Source: Dactylosporangium siamense (lineage in GTDB: Bacteria > Actinomycetota > Actinomycetes > Mycobacteriales > Micromonosporaceae). From it: a stretch of DNA of 64,000 bases. The position numbers were made by a program, and so were the translations under genes. Positions 54,545-63,685 of the stretch are shown here, piece by piece. The notes beneath the pieces are model-generated. The model made no database searches. It was not told the DNA's origin and saw only the letters and a list, made by a program, of their open reading frames with translations. How positions within the stretch are numbered: position 1 is the stretch's first letter; each line of letters opens with the position of its first letter. The DNA lies in NCBI RefSeq assembly GCF_016862795.1, contig NZ_BONQ01000111.1, positions 1 to 64,000 on the forward strand, in the 5' to 3' direction.

Positions 54545-54993
54545 TCAGGCGTCGCGCACCTTGAACAGCACGCCGCCCACGGCCAGGAGGCCGGCCGCGT
54601 ACGCGGCCAACACCGCGAGCCCTCCCCATGGCTGCAGCGGTGCGGTGGCACTGCCCGCGACCGTCGACTGGACCGCCAGCCCGGCGGTCATCGGCGAGAT
54701 CTTCTGGATGAGGTGCAGCGTGTGGGCCGGCATGGGCACGATGAGGGTGACCAGGTACGGCCCGTAGAGCAGCGCGACGACGGCGCCGACCGCGGCACCG
54801 TTGTGCCGCACCCCGGCGGCGATCCCGGCGCTGAGCAGCGACACCAGCACCAGATACAGCACGGTGCCGAGCACGGCGCGGCGGAACGTCGGGTCGGACA
54901 ACGTGGGTGGCCCGTAGCCGAGGGCCACGGTGAGCCCTTCGCCGTGGAGCAGGGATCTGCCGGCGAGCGCGCCACCGACGACCCCGACCGCAG
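54545..54993 (-). pseudogene. ABC-2 type permease, N-terminally truncated remnant
   Basis: The reading frame from about 54993 down to the stop at 54545 encodes about 148 residues that look like the last part of an ABC-2 exporter permease: [41 protein letters not shown], then KISPMTAGLAVQST and the typical end AVGGVLFKVRDA. A normal member has ~250 residues with three more membrane segments before this point and an ATPase gene beside it; both are missing. Homology stops at ~54990, exactly where the remnant of a LuxR regulator begins on the other strand. Confidence 0.75.
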
Positions 54994-55137
54994 ATCGCCG
55001 ACCGGCTCGTCGTGAGCGCCGAGACCGTCAAGACCCACGTGAGCCGGGTGCTGTTCAAACTCGGTGTCCGCGATCGGGTGCAGGCCGTGATTGTCGCCTA
55101 CGAGTCAGGCCTCATCGTTCCGCGCGCCGCTCGGTAG
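54991..55137 (+). pseudogene. LuxR-type response regulator, C-terminal HTH remnant
   Basis: Codons 54991-55137 read [20 protein letters not shown], then [20 protein letters not shown] and a stop, the unmistakable end of a NarL/LuxR DNA-binding domain. The receiver domain and the first HTH helix are absent, and there is no start codon at the 5' edge. It abuts the truncated permease head to head, so a single deletion or rearrangement removed the 5' parts of both genes. Confidence 0.8.
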
Positions 55138-55147
55138 GTCGGACCTG

Positions 55148-55516
55148 TCAGGTGCACTTCGCGCCGGCGCTGCCCCGCGCGAGTTCCTTGTCCGCCTGGC
55201 CGAGGACCCGGATCCCGTTGACGCCGCCGGTGTAGGCCACCTCGGCCGCCAGGTCGCACAGCTGGCGGGCGGTGCCGGCGTCGCCGTCGGACAGGGTGGT
55301 GGCGATGACGACGGTCGTGCACTGGCCCTCGACCCTCACCCCCTGCACGCCGGGCCGGGCCAGGCGCTCCTGGACCCTGGTGCCGGCGCCACCGCAGTCG
55401 CCGCTGGTCGCGGTGCCGGAGGTCGGCGCGGCCGAAGGAGTAGCGGGGGAGTCACTGCACGCCGCCAGCGCCAGCAGGGTCGCGCCGGCGATGAGGACCA
55501 ACCGTCCTGAGCTCAT
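55148..55516 (-). CDS. Small predicted lipoprotein of unknown function
   Basis: 122 aa from ATG 55516; GTG 55537 would add seven residues. Signal peptide MSSGRLVLIAGATLLALAAC with lipobox LAAC, a Ser/Thr/Pro/Ala-rich linker, then ~85 residues with four cysteines (DCGG, GQCTT, QLCD, and a Cys-Thr end) that could form disulfides. I do not recognise the family. Its start is 50 nt from the divergent LRR gene. Confidence 0.7.
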   Translation of the reverse strand: MSSGRLVLIAGATLLALAACSDSPATPSAAPTSGTATSGDCGGAGTRVQERLARPGVQGVRVEGQCTTVVIATTLSDGDAGTARQLCDLAAEVAYTGGVNGIRVLGQADKELARGSAGAKCT

Positions 55517-55566
55517 CCGCTGACGGTAGTCGTACACCCGGATCCTCGCCTACTACGATCGCCTGG

Positions 55567-57162
55567 GTGATCCCGGAGCTGCTGCCGTTCGCCGAAGCCG
55601 ACGCCCGCCTCGACGGCGGCCTGTCCGCCTGCTTCCAGGGCTACTACGAGACGGTGCTGTTGTTCGCCGGTGACGTGACGTTCGACGGCGACCTCCTGCC
55701 CGCCGTCGAGGCCGTCGCGCCCGGCCCGTTCGACCTCGTCGCGTTCGCCGGGAACCTCACCGTCGGCGGGGCCGTCGCCGCCTACGAGGCGACGCCGGGC
55801 GTCTACGTCGGCGGGTTCACCCGGGCGGAGACCCTCGAGGGCGGCGACGCCGAGGTGTACCTGGGTGACGGCGCGTTCACGTGCTTCGTCTACGGGCACT
55901 ACAACGACGGCATCCTGGAGACCGGCCGGATCGACACGCCGTGGGTCGTGAACTCCGACCACGACCTGCGGGTCACCGCGCCCGGCGCGACCCGCGTCGA
56001 CAACTTCGGCGTCGACGGCGACTTCCACCGCGGCACCATCACCGAGTCGTTCGTGCCCGACGTGCTCGACGCGAAGCGCGGCAACCTGGACCTGGACGCG
56101 TTCCTGGAGCGGCTGCGGGCCGGGCTGCCGGTCCTGCTGCCCGGGGCGATGACCGCCCGGGAACAGACGCTCGCCGACATCGCCGTCGCCCGTGACGACC
56201 ATCTCGACCTCACCGGCCGGGACCTCGACGGGTTTCCCGAGCAGATCCTCGCCATGCCGTGGCTGCGGACCCTCGTGCTGGACCGGACCGCGCTCGGCAC
56301 GCTGCCGGAGGGCATCGCCGCGCTCACCGCCCTGGAGACGCTGTCGGTGCGTTCGTGCCGGCTGACGTCGCTGCCCGCCGCCGTCGCCGCGCTGCCCGCG
56401 CTGCGGGTGCTCCGCGTCGCCGGCAACCCGCTGCCGGCCCTGCCGGCGGGTCTCACCAGCCTGGTCGAGCTCGACGTGTCCGGTCTGGCCCGCCCGTCCG
56501 CGACGGGGGACCTGCCGGTGTTCGAACTGCCCGCGGACCTGACCGGGCTGCGGCGGCTGGTCGCCGACGGCACCAACCTCGCCGGCATCCCCGCCGAGGT
56601 GCGGGAGCTGTCGCTGCGGGGCTCGACGTGGCAGCACCTGCGGCGGGTCCCGCCCGGCCTCACCGGGCTGCGGCACCTGCGCCGCCTCGACCTGTCCGGC
56701 AACTGCTTCGACGCGCTGCCGGCGGACCTGCCGGACGTCGAGGAGCTGGATCTCGGCAACGCGCTCGGGCTGCTGCGGACCCCGCTGCCCAGCCTCGCCG
56801 GGCTGTCGCGGCTGCGGGTGCTGCGGCTGTCCGGCGGCACCGACCACAGTGCGGTGCCCGTGCCGCCGCACTCGCTGCTGCGCCCGGTGTTCGCCGTGCC
56901 GGTCGCCACCCTGGTGGAGCTGTCCGTGGACCGGTGGGGGCCGAGCGACAAGGGCGGCCGCGGCCCGCTCACCGCCGGTGACCTCGCGGGCATCGGCGGA
57001 TTCCGGGCGCTGCGGATCCTCGACCTGTCGTTCAACGAGCTGCGGTCCCTGCCCGAGGACCTGTTCACGCTGCCGCTGGACCGGCTCGACCTGCGGTACA
57101 ACCGCCTCGACGCGGCCTCCCGCGCCCGCGTCCGGGAGGTGTGCCCGCAGGCCGAGCTGTGA
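55567..57162 (+). CDS. Leucine-rich-repeat protein with N-terminal beta-rich domain
   Basis: 531 aa from GTG 55567. The N-terminal ~200 residues are Gly/Asp-rich with repeated short beta-like strands (VLLFAGDVTFDGDLL, LVAFAGNLTVGGAV, VNSDHDLRV), reminiscent of polymer-forming beta-helices but not assignable. Residues ~210-530 contain about ten LRR units with the plain L--L-L--N-L--LP pattern (LRTLVLDRTALGTLP, LRRLDLSGNCFDALP, LRILDLSFNELRSLP). No signal peptide or membrane segment, so cytoplasmic, probably a protein-binding scaffold. No partner is evident. It converges on the ABC permease with a 4-nt gap. Confidence 0.82.
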   Translation: MIPELLPFAEADARLDGGLSACFQGYYETVLLFAGDVTFDGDLLPAVEAVAPGPFDLVAFAGNLTVGGAVAAYEATPGVYVGGFTRAETLEGGDAEVYLGDGAFTCFVYGHYNDGILETGRIDTPWVVNSDHDLRVTAPGATRVDNFGVDGDFHRGTITESFVPDVLDAKRGNLDLDAFLERLRAGLPVLLPGAMTAREQTLADIAVARDDHLDLTGRDLDGFPEQILAMPWLRTLVLDRTALGTLPEGIAALTALETLSVRSCRLTSLPAAVAALPALRVLRVAGNPLPALPAGLTSLVELDVSGLARPSATGDLPVFELPADLTGLRRLVADGTNLAGIPAEVRELSLRGSTWQHLRRVPPGLTGLRHLRRLDLSGNCFDALPADLPDVEELDLGNALGLLRTPLPSLAGLSRLRVLRLSGGTDHSAVPVPPHSLLRPVFAVPVATLVELSVDRWGPSDKGGRGPLTAGDLAGIGGFRALRILDLSFNELRSLPEDLFTLPLDRLDLRYNRLDAASRARVREVCPQAEL

Positions 57163-57166
57163 ACCG

Positions 57167-58132
57167 TCAGGCGAGCTTGCGCACGACCCACCACACCGCG
57201 AGGGCGAGCACCGCCGCGGACAGGCCGACGAAGATGCCCGACTCGATCAGCTGGAAGGTCCAGAACCGCCCCACCGGCTGGTAGGTGTCGACGAACCGGT
57301 AGCCGCCCTGCTCCGTGACGCAGGCGCGCATCGCCGCCTCGTCCGGCAACGTCCGGCACACGGCCGGCACGGAGACACGGTTGGTGACGGTGCCGGCCTT
57401 GTCGATGACCTCATGCGCGATCCGCCAGTCGCCTTTCCCGGCGCGCGGGCTGGTGGTGCCGAACGGGTACGTCTCGGTGAGCGGCGGTTGGAACCGTTCC
57501 CGCAGCAGCAGGACACCGATCTTGACCGGCAGGTAGATGGCGAGCGTGGCCACCATCGCCGGGATGGTCCGCTTGAACAGGGCCCCCGCGGCGACGCCGA
57601 CCGCGAACGCGAACACGGTGTAGGCGAGCGGGACGATGCCACGGAAGTCGAACACGTCCGAGTTGAGCCGCCCGAACGCGGCGTCGCCCTCGACCTGGAC
57701 GCGCTCCAGCGGCTTGAACCACCAGGTCATCACCTCGGTCATGATCGCGGTCACCGCGACGGCGCCGGCCAGGTACAGCCCGAGCCGCGCGGCCAGCCAC
57801 CGGCCACGGCCGTGCGACTGCGTCCAGACCAGGCGGTGCGTGCCCTGCTCGAGCTCCCGGGCGACGAGCGGCCCGCCCCAGAAGACCCCGAGCAGCATCG
57901 GCGCCAGGTTGAGCAGCCCGAACGAGTTGATGATCAGGTTGAACCTGTCGCTGAAGGCCTGGGCGAGCAGGTCGCAGTCGCCGCCGGACGCGATGCACGC
58001 GTCCAGCCCTGAGTCGCGCAACTGGGCGGTCATCGCCCGGTTCGTCAGGACCGCATACCCGACGACGACGGCCAGCAGGACGGCGGAGGACACCAGGTTG
58101 GGGCGGGCGAGCCGCCACGCGAGCCGGATCAT
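57167..58132 (-). CDS. ABC-2 type exporter permease
   Basis: 321 aa. Six predicted membrane segments (at ~13-31, 66-90, 115-135, 166-190, 198-213 and the C-terminal 290-315) with a larger outside loop before the last one. The block PLVARELEQGTHRLVWTQS is typical of permeases cotranscribed with YtrA-type GntR regulators. Its ATG overlaps the ATPase stop (ATGA 58129-58132). Substrate unknown; such operons often respond to cell-wall-active peptides. Confidence 0.88.
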   Translation of the reverse strand: MIRLAWRLARPNLVSSAVLLAVVVGYAVLTNRAMTAQLRDSGLDACIASGGDCDLLAQAFSDRFNLIINSFGLLNLAPMLLGVFWGGPLVARELEQGTHRLVWTQSHGRGRWLAARLGLYLAGAVAVTAIMTEVMTWWFKPLERVQVEGDAAFGRLNSDVFDFRGIVPLAYTVFAFAVGVAAGALFKRTIPAMVATLAIYLPVKIGVLLLRERFQPPLTETYPFGTTSPRAGKGDWRIAHEVIDKAGTVTNRVSVPAVCRTLPDEAAMRACVTEQGGYRFVDTYQPVGRFWTFQLIESGIFVGLSAAVLALAVWWVVRKLA

Positions 58133-58998
58133 GCGGCGACCTCCTGCGGCAGCGAAGTGGACATGTAGGCGAGTGCCAGCTCCTCCAGCGAGACCGGCCG
58201 GACCGTCCACATCGGATCGTTGATCGGGGCGCGGCCGCGGACCAGCAGGGTTGCCTGCCGTTCGGCGTAGTCGGCCTGGACCACCGTGTGCGCGGAGAAC
58301 AACGACTGCGCGTCGGCCCGGGGGCCGGTGACCATCCGGTGCTGCGACAGCAGGGTCTCGGTGTCGTCGGCGAGCTGGACGTGCGACGTGGCCAGCAGCA
58401 CCAGGAATTCGCAGGTCTTCTCGACGTCGGCGAGCAGGTGCGAGGACAGCACGACCGTCACGCCGGACTCGGCGACCTCGCTCATCAGGGTCCTGAGGAA
58501 GTCGCGGCGGGCGATCGGGTCCAGGTCGGCGACCGGCTCGTCGAGCAGCAACAGCTTCGGCCGTTTGCTCAGGGCCACGGTGAGCGCGAGCTGGGAGCGC
58601 TGCCCGCCGGACAGCTTGCCGACCTTCTGGTCCATCGGCAGGCCGATCCGGGTGATCCGGTCCCGGGCGCCGGGCGCGTCCCAGCCGGGGTTGAGCCAGG
58701 CGCCCATGCGCAGGGTCTCGGCGACGGTGAGGTTGCGGTACAGCGGCTTGTCCTGCGCGACGAACCCGACCTCGGCGACCGTGCCGGGGGAGCGCGGCCG
58801 GCGGCCCAGGACGCGCACCTCGCCCTCGGTGGGCCGCAGCAGGCCGACCGCGAGGCTCAGCAGGGTGGTCTTGCCGGCGCCGTTGGGACCGACGAGGCCG
58901 ATCACCTGCCCGCCCGGCAGCGCCAGGGTGCAGTCGCGCAGCGCCCACTGCCGTCCGTAGCGGCGGCCCAGGCCCTCCGCCTCAAGCACGGGTGTCAT
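58129..58998 (-). CDS. ABC exporter ATPase
   Basis: 289 aa from ATG 58998, with GGAGG ideally spaced in front; it overlaps the end of the GntR gene by 17 nt. Walker A GPNGAGKTT near residue 38, signature LSGGQRSQLAL, Walker B LLLLDEPVADLDP, and the switch His in SSHLL. After the ATPase core a ~75-residue tail resembles that of other GntR-linked exporters. Works with the permease at 57167. Confidence 0.94.
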   Translation of the reverse strand: MTPVLEAEGLGRRYGRQWALRDCTLALPGGQVIGLVGPNGAGKTTLLSLAVGLLRPTEGEVRVLGRRPRSPGTVAEVGFVAQDKPLYRNLTVAETLRMGAWLNPGWDAPGARDRITRIGLPMDQKVGKLSGGQRSQLALTVALSKRPKLLLLDEPVADLDPIARRDFLRTLMSEVAESGVTVVLSSHLLADVEKTCEFLVLLATSHVQLADDTETLLSQHRMVTGPRADAQSLFSAHTVVQADYAERQATLLVRGRAPINDPMWTVRPVSLEELALAYMSTSLPQEVAA

Positions 58999-59392
58999 GC
59001 AGTTCCTCCGTGTCATGGGTGTCTTTGCGCATCACCGCGCGGTACATCGCCTCGATGTCCTCGTCGATCAGCCCCGCCCGGCGGGCCGCGGCCACCCAGT
59101 CGGTCAGCCGCTGCTGCAGCTCGACCAGCTCGGCCTGGTCGCGTGGGGCGAGGGACGTGCGCACGAACGTGCCCGAGCCCTGCCGGACCACCAGCAGCCC
59201 TTCGCGCTCCAGCTCCCGGTAGGCCTTCAACACCGTGTTGGGGTTGATGGCGAGCTTCGCCACGACCTCTTTCGCCGTCGGCAGCTTGTCACCGGGCTCC
59301 AGCAGGCCCAGCCGCAGCGCGTGCCGCACCTGCTGTGCCAGCTGCAGGTAGGTGGCGACGCCGGACCGGTCATCGAGCTGGAAGTCGATCAC
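58982..59392 (-). CDS. GntR-family repressor, YtrA subfamily
   Basis: 136 aa from GTG 59392 (GAGG upstream); TTG 59395 is an alternative. Short GntR protein: winged helix with YLQLAQQVRHALRLGLLEPG, LPTAKEVVAKLAINPNTV, LKAYRELEREGLL and GSGTFV, followed by only ~60 residues, the hallmark of the YtrA subfamily that controls an adjacent ABC exporter. A 26-bp palindrome sits directly upstream (59401-59426), so autorepression is very likely. Confidence 0.94.
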   Translation of the reverse strand: MIDFQLDDRSGVATYLQLAQQVRHALRLGLLEPGDKLPTAKEVVAKLAINPNTVLKAYRELEREGLLVVRQGSGTFVRTSLAPRDQAELVELQQRLTDWVAAARRAGLIDEDIEAMYRAVMRKDTHDTEELHDTRA

Positions 59393-59400
59393 CAAAGCCT

Positions 59401-59426
59401 CATTCCATTAAGTGCTTAGTGGAATG
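59401..59426. promoter_or_regulatory. Operator palindrome of the YtrA-type repressor
   Basis: Near-perfect 26-bp inverted repeat with outer arms CATTCCA and TGGAATG and inner arms TAAG and CTTA; 22 of 26 positions are self-complementary. It lies 8 nt upstream of the repressor start, so bound repressor would block the promoter or ribosome access for the whole GntR-ATPase-permease operon. It is much richer in A and T than its surroundings. Confidence 0.82.
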
Positions 59427-59573
59427 ATGGTCATGCGATCGCGCCGATGTCAAGAACGCGGCTCGATGAGGTTCGCCGTGTGGGCGCGCCGGGCCGAGGC
59501 GACCGAGTCCAGCGGGGTGCCGGCACGGTAGGACAGCCGACACCTTCGACTCCTGGCCGAGCGGGGCGTCAGG

Positions 59574-60764
59574 TCACGGCGCGGCCAGTGCTTCGGTCGG
59601 GGACAGGCGGGATGCGCGCCATGCCGGATAGCTGCCGGCACCGCCGCCGATCATCAGCGTCGCGAGCACCCCACCGACCGTTGCCCAGGCCGGAACCACC
59701 GTGGGCCAGCCCTGATAGGCCGCATAGGCGCCGGTGACGGCGATACCCACCACGACCCCGCCGACGCCGCCGAGCGCCGACAGCAACTGCGACTCGGTGA
59801 GAAACTGCAGCCGGATGTGTCCGCGGGTCGCGCCCAGGGCCCGGCGCAGACCGATCTCGGAACGCCGCTCCAGCACCGAGATCACCATGGTGTTCGCCAC
59901 GCCGACGCCACCGACCAGCAGGGCCACGGCGCCGAGCCCGAGCAGGAGGCCCGAGAGCGTGCTGTCGGTCGCCGCCTTCGCGGCCAACGCGTCCGACGGC
60001 CGCGACACCTTCACCTCGTTCGGATGTTCCGGGTTCGCCGTTCTGGCCAAAATCGCCTGGACCGGCACGACCGAGTCGTCGCGGGCACGGGTGTAGATGG
60101 TCGTCGGATAGCCGTCGAAGCCCAGCTGCGCGATCGCCGCCGGCCAGCCGATCAGCGCGGCGTTGTCCAGTTCCGGTGCGAGGGGCACCGCGTCGAGCAG
60201 GCCGACCACGGCGAACCATTGGTGGTTGAGCCACACCTTGACCTCGGGGCTGGGCGCGGTGATGCCGAGCCGCCGGGCCGCGGTGACGCCGAGCACGACG
60301 GCCGGGTAGGTCTCGGTCGCCGCGTTGAGCCAGGTGCCGCGGGCGACGGCGGCGTGGACGGTGTCGAGCAGGTCGGTCCGGGCGGCCAGCACCGCGATAC
60401 TGCCCGTCTGGGCCGCCGGCATGTGTTCGCTGCGGTACACGTGAGCGGTGGTTCTCGCGGTTGCCGTCACCGAAGTGACCTCAGGTATCCGGCCGACCAT
60501 CGCGACGGCGTCGGTGGGCAGGTGCGCCTCGTCGCCGAGCATGGTCTCCCCCGGACTGATCCTGAGCAGGTTGGTGCCGAGCCTGGCGAGTTGCTCGTCG
60601 ATGTGGGCCCGGCTGGAGCTCGCGATACCCACGACGCAGACCATGGCCGCGATACCGATCGCGATGCCCAACGCCGCGAGCACCGCGCGCAGCGGCCGGG
60701 TCCGCAGGCCGGTGGCGCCGACCCGGGCGACGTCGCGGGGCAGCAGGCGCGACGGTGCCGTCAT
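59574..60764 (-). CDS. MacB-type ABC efflux permease
   Basis: 396 aa. One N-terminal membrane segment (~25-47), a large extracellular MacB core domain (~50-270) and three C-terminal segments (~272-380) ending with [14 protein letters not shown], which is the family's typical close. The FtsX-like block [29 protein letters not shown] is clear. It overlaps the ATPase gene by 4 nt. In these tripartite systems the permease moves substrates from the outer leaflet or exterior by a mechanical stroke rather than across the membrane. Confidence 0.93.
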   Translation of the reverse strand: MTAPSRLLPRDVARVGATGLRTRPLRAVLAALGIAIGIAAMVCVVGIASSSRAHIDEQLARLGTNLLRISPGETMLGDEAHLPTDAVAMVGRIPEVTSVTATARTTAHVYRSEHMPAAQTGSIAVLAARTDLLDTVHAAVARGTWLNAATETYPAVVLGVTAARRLGITAPSPEVKVWLNHQWFAVVGLLDAVPLAPELDNAALIGWPAAIAQLGFDGYPTTIYTRARDDSVVPVQAILARTANPEHPNEVKVSRPSDALAAKAATDSTLSGLLLGLGAVALLVGGVGVANTMVISVLERRSEIGLRRALGATRGHIRLQFLTESQLLSALGGVGGVVVGIAVTGAYAAYQGWPTVVPAWATVGGVLATLMIGGGAGSYPAWRASRLSPTEALAAP

Positions 60765-61414
60765 GACGTCACCTGGCCGTCGCGGATCTCGACCCGCCGC
60801 GGCAGGCCCGCGGCGATGTCCCGGTCGTGGGTGATGAGCACGACGGTGGTACCTCCAGAGTGCAGTTCGTGCAGCAGCCGCAGCACGTGCGCCCCGGACT
60901 CCGTGTCGAGGTTTCCGGTCGGCTCGTCGGCCAGCAGCAAGGGGGGATCACCGAGGACGGCGCGGGCGATGGCGACCCGCTGCCGCTCGCCACCGGACAG
61001 TTCGTGCGGCCGGTGGTCGAGCCGGTGACCGAGCCCGACCCGGCGCAGGGCGTCCGCGGCGCGGCGGCGCCGTTCGCGCAAGCCGACGCCGGCATAGAGC
61101 AGCCCGTCCGCCACGTTGTCGACGGCCGGCACGGCGGCGGCGAGGTGGAACTGCTGGAAGACGAACCCGATCGTGCGTCCGCGCAGAGCGGACAGCTGCC
61201 GGTCGGACAGCCGCGACAGCTCCCGGCCGCCGACCGCCACGGTGCCGCTGGTGGGCAGGTCCAGCGCGCCCATCAGGTGCAGCATCGTCGACTTGCCGGA
61301 TCCGGACGGTCCGACGATGCCCACCAGCTCGCCGGGTTCGATCGTCAGCGACACGTCGCGCAGGGCCACGACCCCGCCCGGGTAGGACTTGCCCACCCCG
61401 CTGAAGGTGATCAC
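60761..61414 (-). CDS. MacB/LolD-type ABC ATPase
   Basis: 217 aa from GTG 61414, which overlaps the adaptor stop as GTGA. Walker [11 protein letters not shown]-loop FVFQQFHL, signature [13 protein letters not shown], Walker [13 protein letters not shown] and switch THDRD. The ADEPTGNLD form is diagnostic of MacB/LolD/FtsE-like ATPases that pair with permeases such as the one at 59574. Confidence 0.95.
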   Translation of the reverse strand: MITFSGVGKSYPGGVVALRDVSLTIEPGELVGIVGPSGSGKSTMLHLMGALDLPTSGTVAVGGRELSRLSDRQLSALRGRTIGFVFQQFHLAAAVPAVDNVADGLLYAGVGLRERRRRAADALRRVGLGHRLDHRPHELSGGERQRVAIARAVLGDPPLLLADEPTGNLDTESGAHVLRLLHELHSGGTTVVLITHDRDIAAGLPRRVEIRDGQVTS

Positions 61415-62451
61415 GTCGGGATCCCGACGAGGGTTCCCTCGGTGATGCCGTCGCCGGAGATCTGCACCCGACCGCCGGCGAACATGCCGAGTTCCACGGG
61501 CACGTAGTGGTTGGTCGAGCCGGCCACGACCTGGACGCCGGTGGCGCCGTCGGTGAGTGCGACGAGCGCGGCCACCGGGACGGTGAGCACGTTCTCGACG
61601 GTCGCCGCGACCAGCGAGACCGTGACCGGCGCCCGGTCGAGGGTGCCGAGCCTGGTCTGGTCGGCCACGGTGACCGTCACGTCGATCGTGGCCGGGTCCT
61701 CGGCCAGACGGCCCGCGACGGCCACCGACCCGACCGTGGCGACGGTGCCGGGCACGATCGTCCCGTCCGGCAGCGTGACCGTGGCGGTGCTGCCCTGCCT
61801 GGCCATGCTCTGGTAGGTCACGTCCAGCGGGATCTGCACGACCCGGGTGGTGCCGGAGTAGCTGAGCATCTGGCCGTTGGCGGGGTCGCCGAGCTGCGCG
61901 TCGACGGTGGCCACCCGCACCGGCCCGGTGGCGATCACCGCGGTCGCGGGCTCGAAGACCCCGGTCTGGGTGAGTCCGTGGTCCTTCTGCCATTTTCGCA
62001 CCGCGGTCGCGGTCGAAGCGGTGTACGTCGTGTCGACGGTGAACCCCGCATAGCCGAGGGCGGCGAGGTTCTGCTCGACCTCGTTGACGTCCCACCCCGC
62101 GTCCCCGGACTGGATCGGTCGGTAGAGCGGGTGGTCGCCGTACAACAGCGACACCGGCCGGTTGTCGACCTGATACAGCGCCTCACCGCGGCTGATCAGG
62201 GTGCCCAGGACCGGCAGAGCCGTAATCGTGCCGTTTCCGCGCGCGCTGACCCGCACCGGCGTGCCGTAGCCCAGCGTGCCGTTCACCTGCTGCGTCCTGG
62301 TCAGCGTGACCCGGGTGACCGGCGCGGTCGCGAGTGCCGGAGCGCCGCCCGGCGACGGCGGGTCCCCACCGAAGCCGATCGAGGCGGCGGCGACGGCCGC
62401 GGCCACCAGGGCCGTCGCCGCGGTGATCACGACGGCGCGCAGCCGGGTCAC
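61411..62451 (-). CDS. HlyD-like periplasmic adaptor with peptidoglycan-binding insert
   Basis: 346 aa from GTG 62451 (GTGA overlap with the lipoprotein stop). N-terminal membrane anchor ~6-26, a lipoyl/barrel-sandwich part ([24 protein letters not shown]), then an inserted PG_binding_1-like domain at ~115-165 ([19 protein letters not shown], then [17 protein letters not shown]), and beta-barrel domains. This domain order is usual for actinobacterial efflux adaptors. It links the MacB-type pump to the wall in a cell without an outer membrane. Confidence 0.92.
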   Translation of the reverse strand: MTRLRAVVITAATALVAAAVAAASIGFGGDPPSPGGAPALATAPVTRVTLTRTQQVNGTLGYGTPVRVSARGNGTITALPVLGTLISRGEALYQVDNRPVSLLYGDHPLYRPIQSGDAGWDVNEVEQNLAALGYAGFTVDTTYTASTATAVRKWQKDHGLTQTGVFEPATAVIATGPVRVATVDAQLGDPANGQMLSYSGTTRVVQIPLDVTYQSMARQGSTATVTLPDGTIVPGTVATVGSVAVAGRLAEDPATIDVTVTVADQTRLGTLDRAPVTVSLVAATVENVLTVPVAALVALTDGATGVQVVAGSTNHYVPVELGMFAGGRVQISGDGITEGTLVGIPT

Positions 62452-62948
62452 TTGCCACCTCCCTTCGGCGCGCCACTGTTGCCGAGCCGGTCCTTGCAGG
62501 CAGCGTCCGCGGCCTTGTAGGTCGGGTCGTTGACGATCTGGTCCCGGGTGGCGTTGGCCAGCCGGCCACCGAACTGGCTCTTGCCGGTGGTCGGGTCGGG
62601 GTCGGTCAGTTCGACGCCGTGTTCGCGCATGCACACGGCATATGCGCGCAGGCCCTCCAGTTGCTGCGGCGTGACGGCGCCCGCTTCGCCGCCGTCCGGC
62701 AGGAAGTGCCGGCAGGCGCTCATCGCGGTGTCCCAGGCGCCGTTGGCCGCAGGCGGTGTGATCACCACGTTGCCGCTGTCGGGGTCCTGGTCGGGGACGT
62801 CCTGACCGTGCTCCCGCATACATGCGGCGAACTGCTGATAGGAGCTGGCGGCGCCCTGCGACGAGCCACCCTTCGGTGCTCCACCGTCATCGCCGCATGC
62901 CGCCATGAACGCGGCCACCAGGACCAGGACTGCAAGCATTCGTCTCAT
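62448..62948 (-). CDS. Small lipoprotein with duplicated CMR-HG cysteine motif (paralogue 3)
   Basis: 166 aa from ATG 62948. Signal peptide MRRMLAVLVLVAAFMAAC with lipobox MAAC. Two repeat units: ACMREHG...DQDPDSG...C and VCMREHG...TDPDPTTG...C, the clearest example of the three paralogues. It is the first gene of the efflux operon lipoprotein-adaptor-ATPase-permease, with GTGA overlap to the adaptor, which gives the family its best functional context: an accessory of a MacB-type pump. It is divergent from the OmpR-type regulator (86-nt gap). Confidence 0.88.
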   Translation of the reverse strand: MRRMLAVLVLVAAFMAACGDDGGAPKGGSSQGAASSYQQFAACMREHGQDVPDQDPDSGNVVITPPAANGAWDTAMSACRHFLPDGGEAGAVTPQQLEGLRAYAVCMREHGVELTDPDPTTGKSQFGGRLANATRDQIVNDPTYKAADAACKDRLGNSGAPKGGGK

Positions 62949-63034
62949 GCCGCAATGTCTACGTGGCGGGGGTCGACACCACCGCGACCGCGCATGTCGG
63001 ACCGTTGCAATGCCCTGCGGCGCACAATTGGGCC

Positions 63035-63685
63035 ATGCGAGTGCTGGTGGCCGAGGATCACGCGACACTGGCCAAGCGGATCGCCGAGGGACTGCGCGAC
63101 GCCGGGATGGCGGTCGACGTCGTCCACGACGGCGCGGCCGCGCTGGAACGGGCCGGCCACACGGCGTATGACGTGGTCGTTCTCGACCGCGACCTGCCCG
63201 TGGTGCACGGCGACCAGGTGTGCCGGTCGCTGGCCGCCGCGCTGGGCGGGCCGCGGATCCTCATGCTCACCGCCGCCGCGAGCGTCGACGAACGGGTCGA
63301 CGGCCTGGAGCTGGGCGCCGACGACTACCTGGGCAAGCCGTGCGCCTTCCACGAGCTGGTGGCGCGGGTGCGTGCACTGGGCCGGCGCGCGCCGTCCGCG
63401 CCGCCGCTCATCCGCCGCGGCGACGTCACCGTCGACCGGGCCCGGCATCGCGCCGGCCGCGGCGGTCAGGCGCTGTCGCTGACCCGCAAGGAGTTCGGCG
63501 TGCTGGAGATCCTGGTCGCCGCCGACGGCGCCGTGGTCAGCGCGGAAGAGCTGCTGGAGCACGTGTGGGACGAGAACGCGGACCCGTTCAGCACGATCGT
63601 CTCGGTGACCATGGCCCGGCTGCGGCGCAAGCTCGGCCCGCCGCCGATGATCGAAACCGTCGTCGGTAAGGGGTACCGGATGTGA
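63035..63685 (+). CDS. OmpR-type response regulator
   Basis: 216 aa from ATG 63035; the frame is open upstream to 62963 but without homology. Receiver with ED at 7-8, Asp51 in VVLDRDLPV and Lys in LGKPCAF. C-terminal winged helix with LSLTRKEFGVLEIL, SAEELLEHVWDE and TVVGKGYRM. Divergent from the efflux operon, so direct control of that operon is the obvious hypothesis. Overlaps its kinase by GTGA. Confidence 0.95.
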   Translation: MRVLVAEDHATLAKRIAEGLRDAGMAVDVVHDGAAALERAGHTAYDVVVLDRDLPVVHGDQVCRSLAAALGGPRILMLTAAASVDERVDGLELGADDYLGKPCAFHELVARVRALGRRAPSAPPLIRRGDVTVDRARHRAGRGGQALSLTRKEFGVLEILVAADGAVVSAEELLEHVWDENADPFSTIVSVTMARLRRKLGPPPMIETVVGKGYRM

